NCBI GenBank assembly: GCA_021202835.1 | Contig: JAJQCI010000124.1 | Location: forward strand, 1 to 8,242 | Source: Clostridiales bacterium | GTDB lineage: Bacteria > Bacillota > Clostridia > Lachnospirales > CAG-274 | DNA: 8,242 nt | Direction: 5' to 3' | In this document: positions 6,972 to 8,242 of the stretch, one piece after another | Layout of the letters: each line of letters starts with the position of its first letter | How positions within the stretch are numbered: position 1 is the first letter of the stretch | The notes under the pieces: model-generated | What the model was told of the DNA's origin: nothing | Databases searched by the model: none | Seen by the model: only the letters and a program-made list of their open reading frames with translations | Translations under genes and position numbers: made by a program

Positions 6972-7880
6972 ATGATTGATATTTCGGAAAGAAAGAGCAC
7001 TGTAAACACCTCCGAAAGAAAAAACAGAACCATTAAATATATTGTTATACACTATACGGCAGGAACAACAAGCAAATCGGGAGCAGCGAGGAATGTGGCT
7101 TCATATTTTATGAGCGGCTCCGCAGGGGGCTCGGCGGATTATATTGTAGATGATGAAAATATTGTTTTATATAATCCTGATATCGAAAACCGCTATTGCT
7201 GGGCTGTAGGCGGCAGCAAGTATGCTTCGACGACTACGGCCGAAGGCGGAAAATATTACGGCGTCTGCACCAACTTAAACAGCATAAATGTAGAAATCTG
7301 CAGCAATAAGACGAATGTCTCTTCGCTGTCGGCTTATGACACAGACTGGTATTTTACGGAAGCCACAGTTTCAAAGGCTCTTGAGCTTACAAAATATTTA
7401 ATGGAAAAACATGATATTTCAGCGGAAAATGTTATTATGCATCATCACGTAACGGGAAAAATATGCCCAAACCCTTGGTGTGTTAATGAGGAAAGACTGT
7501 CACAGTGGGAAAGCTTTAAATCTAAATTGAGCGAAAATAAGGAGGACGAGGAAATGGTTGAAGCGGTTAAAATTAATTTGAACGGAACGGAATACACGGT
7601 AAACAGAATTTTAAAAGACGGCAAAAATTATATCTGCCTTGCCGATTTGTCGGGAAAGGGGTTTGACGTTGGTTATGACAGAGATACGAAGACGCCGAGC
7701 CTGAGCAATACAATAAATGATATTTCCGTAAAGGTGGACGGACAGGCCGAAACTGTTAAAGCTGTCAATATAGGCGGCTATTATTTCAGCAAAATAAGAG
7801 ATTTTGTTGATATTCTGGGCGGTTTGGAAATCGACTATAAGGACGAGACAGTAATTATAAACAATATAGAAAAGGACTGA
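6972..7880 (+). CDS. N-acetylmuramoyl-L-alanine amidase endolysin (Amidase_2 family) with duplicated C-terminal domain
   Basis: This enzyme cleaves the bond between N-acetylmuramic acid and the stem-peptide L-alanine of peptidoglycan, for host lysis. Residues ~18-185 form a zinc amidase domain of the T7-lysozyme/PGRP type. Expected zinc ligands are H27 (IVIHYTAG), H157 (in MHHHVTGK) and C165 (ICP), with K163 matching the catalytic-site lysine; NSINVEIC (103-110) is the usual central strand. Where relatives usually have RHxDVTGK this protein has M156 and H159. There is no signal peptide, so export would need a holin. Residues ~195-300 contain two related copies, beginning VKINLNGTEYTVN and ISVKVDGQAETVK, resembling the copper-amine-oxidase-N-like/stalk domain seen in Clostridia phage lysins, probably wall-binding. 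A strong internal start precedes M195. Length (302) is normal and the gene looks intact, unlike its neighbours. Confidence 0.95.
   Translation: MIDISERKSTVNTSERKNRTIKYIVIHYTAGTTSKSGAARNVASYFMSGSAGGSADYIVDDENIVLYNPDIENRYCWAVGGSKYASTTTAEGGKYYGVCTNLNSINVEICSNKTNVSSLSAYDTDWYFTEATVSKALELTKYLMEKHDISAENVIMHHHVTGKICPNPWCVNEERLSQWESFKSKLSENKEDEEMVEAVKINLNGTEYTVNRILKDGKNYICLADLSGKGFDVGYDRDTKTPSLSNTINDISVKVDGQAETVKAVNIGGYYFSKIRDFVDILGGLEIDYKDETVIINNIEKD
7539..7556 (+). promoter_or_regulatory. Internal ribosome binding site and start inside the endolysin gene
   Basis: AAGGAGG (7539-7545) stands eight bases before an in-frame ATG (7554-7556) at residue 195, exactly at the linker between the amidase and the C-terminal domain. 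Translation from here would give a 108-residue C-terminal domain. The site is a closer Shine-Dalgarno match than the gene's own. Confidence 0.6.
7554..7880 (+). CDS. Putative alternative product: endolysin C-terminal domain alone (108 residues)
   Basis: This is an inferred second product from the internal start. It would contain both copies of the C-terminal repeat and no catalytic domain. Some Clostridium phage endolysins (CTP1L, CD27L) and the enterococcal LysIME-EF1 are known to make such a product from an internal start, which assembles with the full-length enzyme. The spacing and the domain boundary fit, but expression is unproven here. Confidence 0.45.
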   Translation: MVEAVKINLNGTEYTVNRILKDGKNYICLADLSGKGFDVGYDRDTKTPSLSNTINDISVKVDGQAETVKAVNIGGYYFSKIRDFVDILGGLEIDYKDETVIINNIEKD

Positions 7881-7967
7881 TTTTATAAAAAAGTACAGGG
7901 CTATAATTTGTGAATTTGTGAAATACTTACAAAGGACGTGTTTGTCGAAGCTGAGACGGCTGAAGAA

Positions 7968-7994
7968 CCGGCCGCAACAGTCTAATGCGGCCGG
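7968..7994. terminator. Perfect 9-bp GC-rich hairpin, possible terminator
   Basis: CCGGCCGCA (7968-7976) is exactly complementary to TGCGGCCGG (7986-7994) around a nine-base loop. The stem is much richer in GC than its surroundings and lies 88 bases after the endolysin stop. No T-run follows on the + strand, and only TTCTTC follows on the minus strand, so it is not a textbook intrinsic terminator. It could be a weak terminator, an RNA-stability stem or a protein binding palindrome. Confidence 0.35.
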
Positions 7995-8150
7995 AACAAC
8001 GAAGATTATATTTTAACTGCCGATAACTTTGCATATGCTGAATTATGAAGTGCTTACCAACATTTATAAATATAGGAAAGAACACAAGCTTGACGAATGG
8101 AGTGATTTCTGCAAGTGAGCGGAGAATTTGCCGCTTTCGGAGCTTACAAC

Positions 8151-8158
8151 GGGAAGGG
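8151..8158 (+). promoter_or_regulatory. Ribosome binding site of the terminal membrane protein gene
   Basis: GGGAAGGG lies nine bases before the ATG at 8168 and decides that start. Confidence 0.45.
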
Positions 8159-8167
8159 TTGATAAAG

Positions 8168-8242
8168 ATGAATAACGAAAAACACTGTAATATATTTTTG
8201 CTGACTGTCTGTATTTGTGCAGTTTTTGCCGCAGTTATAATT
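8168..8242 (+). CDS. Small membrane protein, N-terminus only (3' partial), possibly lysis-related
   Basis: The visible 25 residues are a short charged head (MNNEKHCN) followed by a hydrophobic segment (IFLLTVCICAVFAAVII) that looks like a transmembrane helix or signal anchor. The frame is open to the window end. The start is supported by GGGAAGGG nine bases upstream and by overlap with the end of the preceding degraded gene. A position just after an endolysin is compatible with a holin or spanin-like accessory gene, but 25 residues cannot assign a family. Confidence 0.5.
   Translation, partial: MNNEKHCNIFLLTVCICAVFAAVII

Larger units (their letters stand above)
7914..8175 (+). pseudogene. 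Degraded small phage gene (two in-frame stops, one frameshift)
   Basis: No family is recognised. In frame 3 the sequence reads DVFVEAETAEEPAATV, a TAA at 7983, then NNEDYILTADNFAYAEL. Near 8040 protein-like text moves to frame 1 (one extra base): YEVLTNIYKYRKEHKLDEW, SDFCK, a TGA at 8116, then AENLPLSELTTGRVDKDE and a TAA at 8173-8175. The TGA would be a Trp codon if it were TGG, giving FCKWAENLPL. The last stop overlaps the next gene's ATG (8168) in the manner of coupled genes, which supports this being a real former reading frame. The original start is unclear; a GTG at 7938 lies four bases after AAAGG. Composition is charged and soluble. A separate 27-residue reading from ATG 8035 has no ribosome binding site. 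Confidence 0.45.

Noticed and set aside
7905..7920. Tandem duplication of AATTTGTG after the endolysin
   Set aside because: Only two 8-base copies; too short to call a regulatory element or attachment site.
1..8242. CRISPR array, tRNA or rRNA gene, insertion sequence
   Set aside because: I saw no spaced identical short repeats, cloverleaf with CCA end, rRNA-like sequence or transposase with terminal inverted repeats.

Overview
The window looks like part of a decaying prophage, or a chimeric assembly of one, from a low-to-moderate GC Clostridia-type Firmicute. Three things point there: AGGAGG-type ribosome binding sites, the style of the tape measure and tail proteins, and an amidase endolysin with a Clostridium-phage-like C-terminal domain. 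All recognisable genes are on the + strand except one integrase fragment. The host assignment is inference from family resemblance only.

Layout. Bases 1-5160 encode a very long siphovirus-type tape measure protein (TMP). Its 5' end lies outside the window, and a single-base frameshift near 3963-4008 splits it into two reading frames. Around 5160-5170 the TMP stops resembling a TMP, and the sequence continues out of frame as the middle of a tail-associated (Tal, endopeptidase/tail-spike type) protein. The distal tail gene and the Tal N-terminus that should lie between are absent. The Tal-like protein runs to a C-terminal four-cysteine zinc-ribbon-like motif. At about 6229 it runs into the antisense strand of an N-terminal integrase fragment (6462 down to about 6229, minus strand), so its last ~23 codons are not tail sequence. 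A 54-bp spacer follows, then an unrecognised small gene (6517-6956) broken by another one-base frameshift.

The one clearly complete gene is the N-acetylmuramoyl-L-alanine amidase endolysin (6972-7880). It has a good ribosome binding site, a zinc amidase domain and a duplicated C-terminal domain, plus a strong internal Shine-Dalgarno/ATG pair that could make the C-terminal domain alone. After it, 7914-8175 is best read as a small gene with two in-frame stops and one frameshift, containing a perfect GC-rich hairpin. The window ends inside a small membrane protein gene (8168 onward) in a lysis-module position.

Taken together: structural (tail) genes, a lysis gene and an integration gene, joined in an order no functional phage would use, with three frameshifts, two stops and two or three apparent rearrangement joints. 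The amidase and the truncated membrane gene are the only parts that look intact. I did not find a convincing new system; the most interesting items are the fused junctions, the internal start in the endolysin, and the orphan integrase DNA-binding domain.
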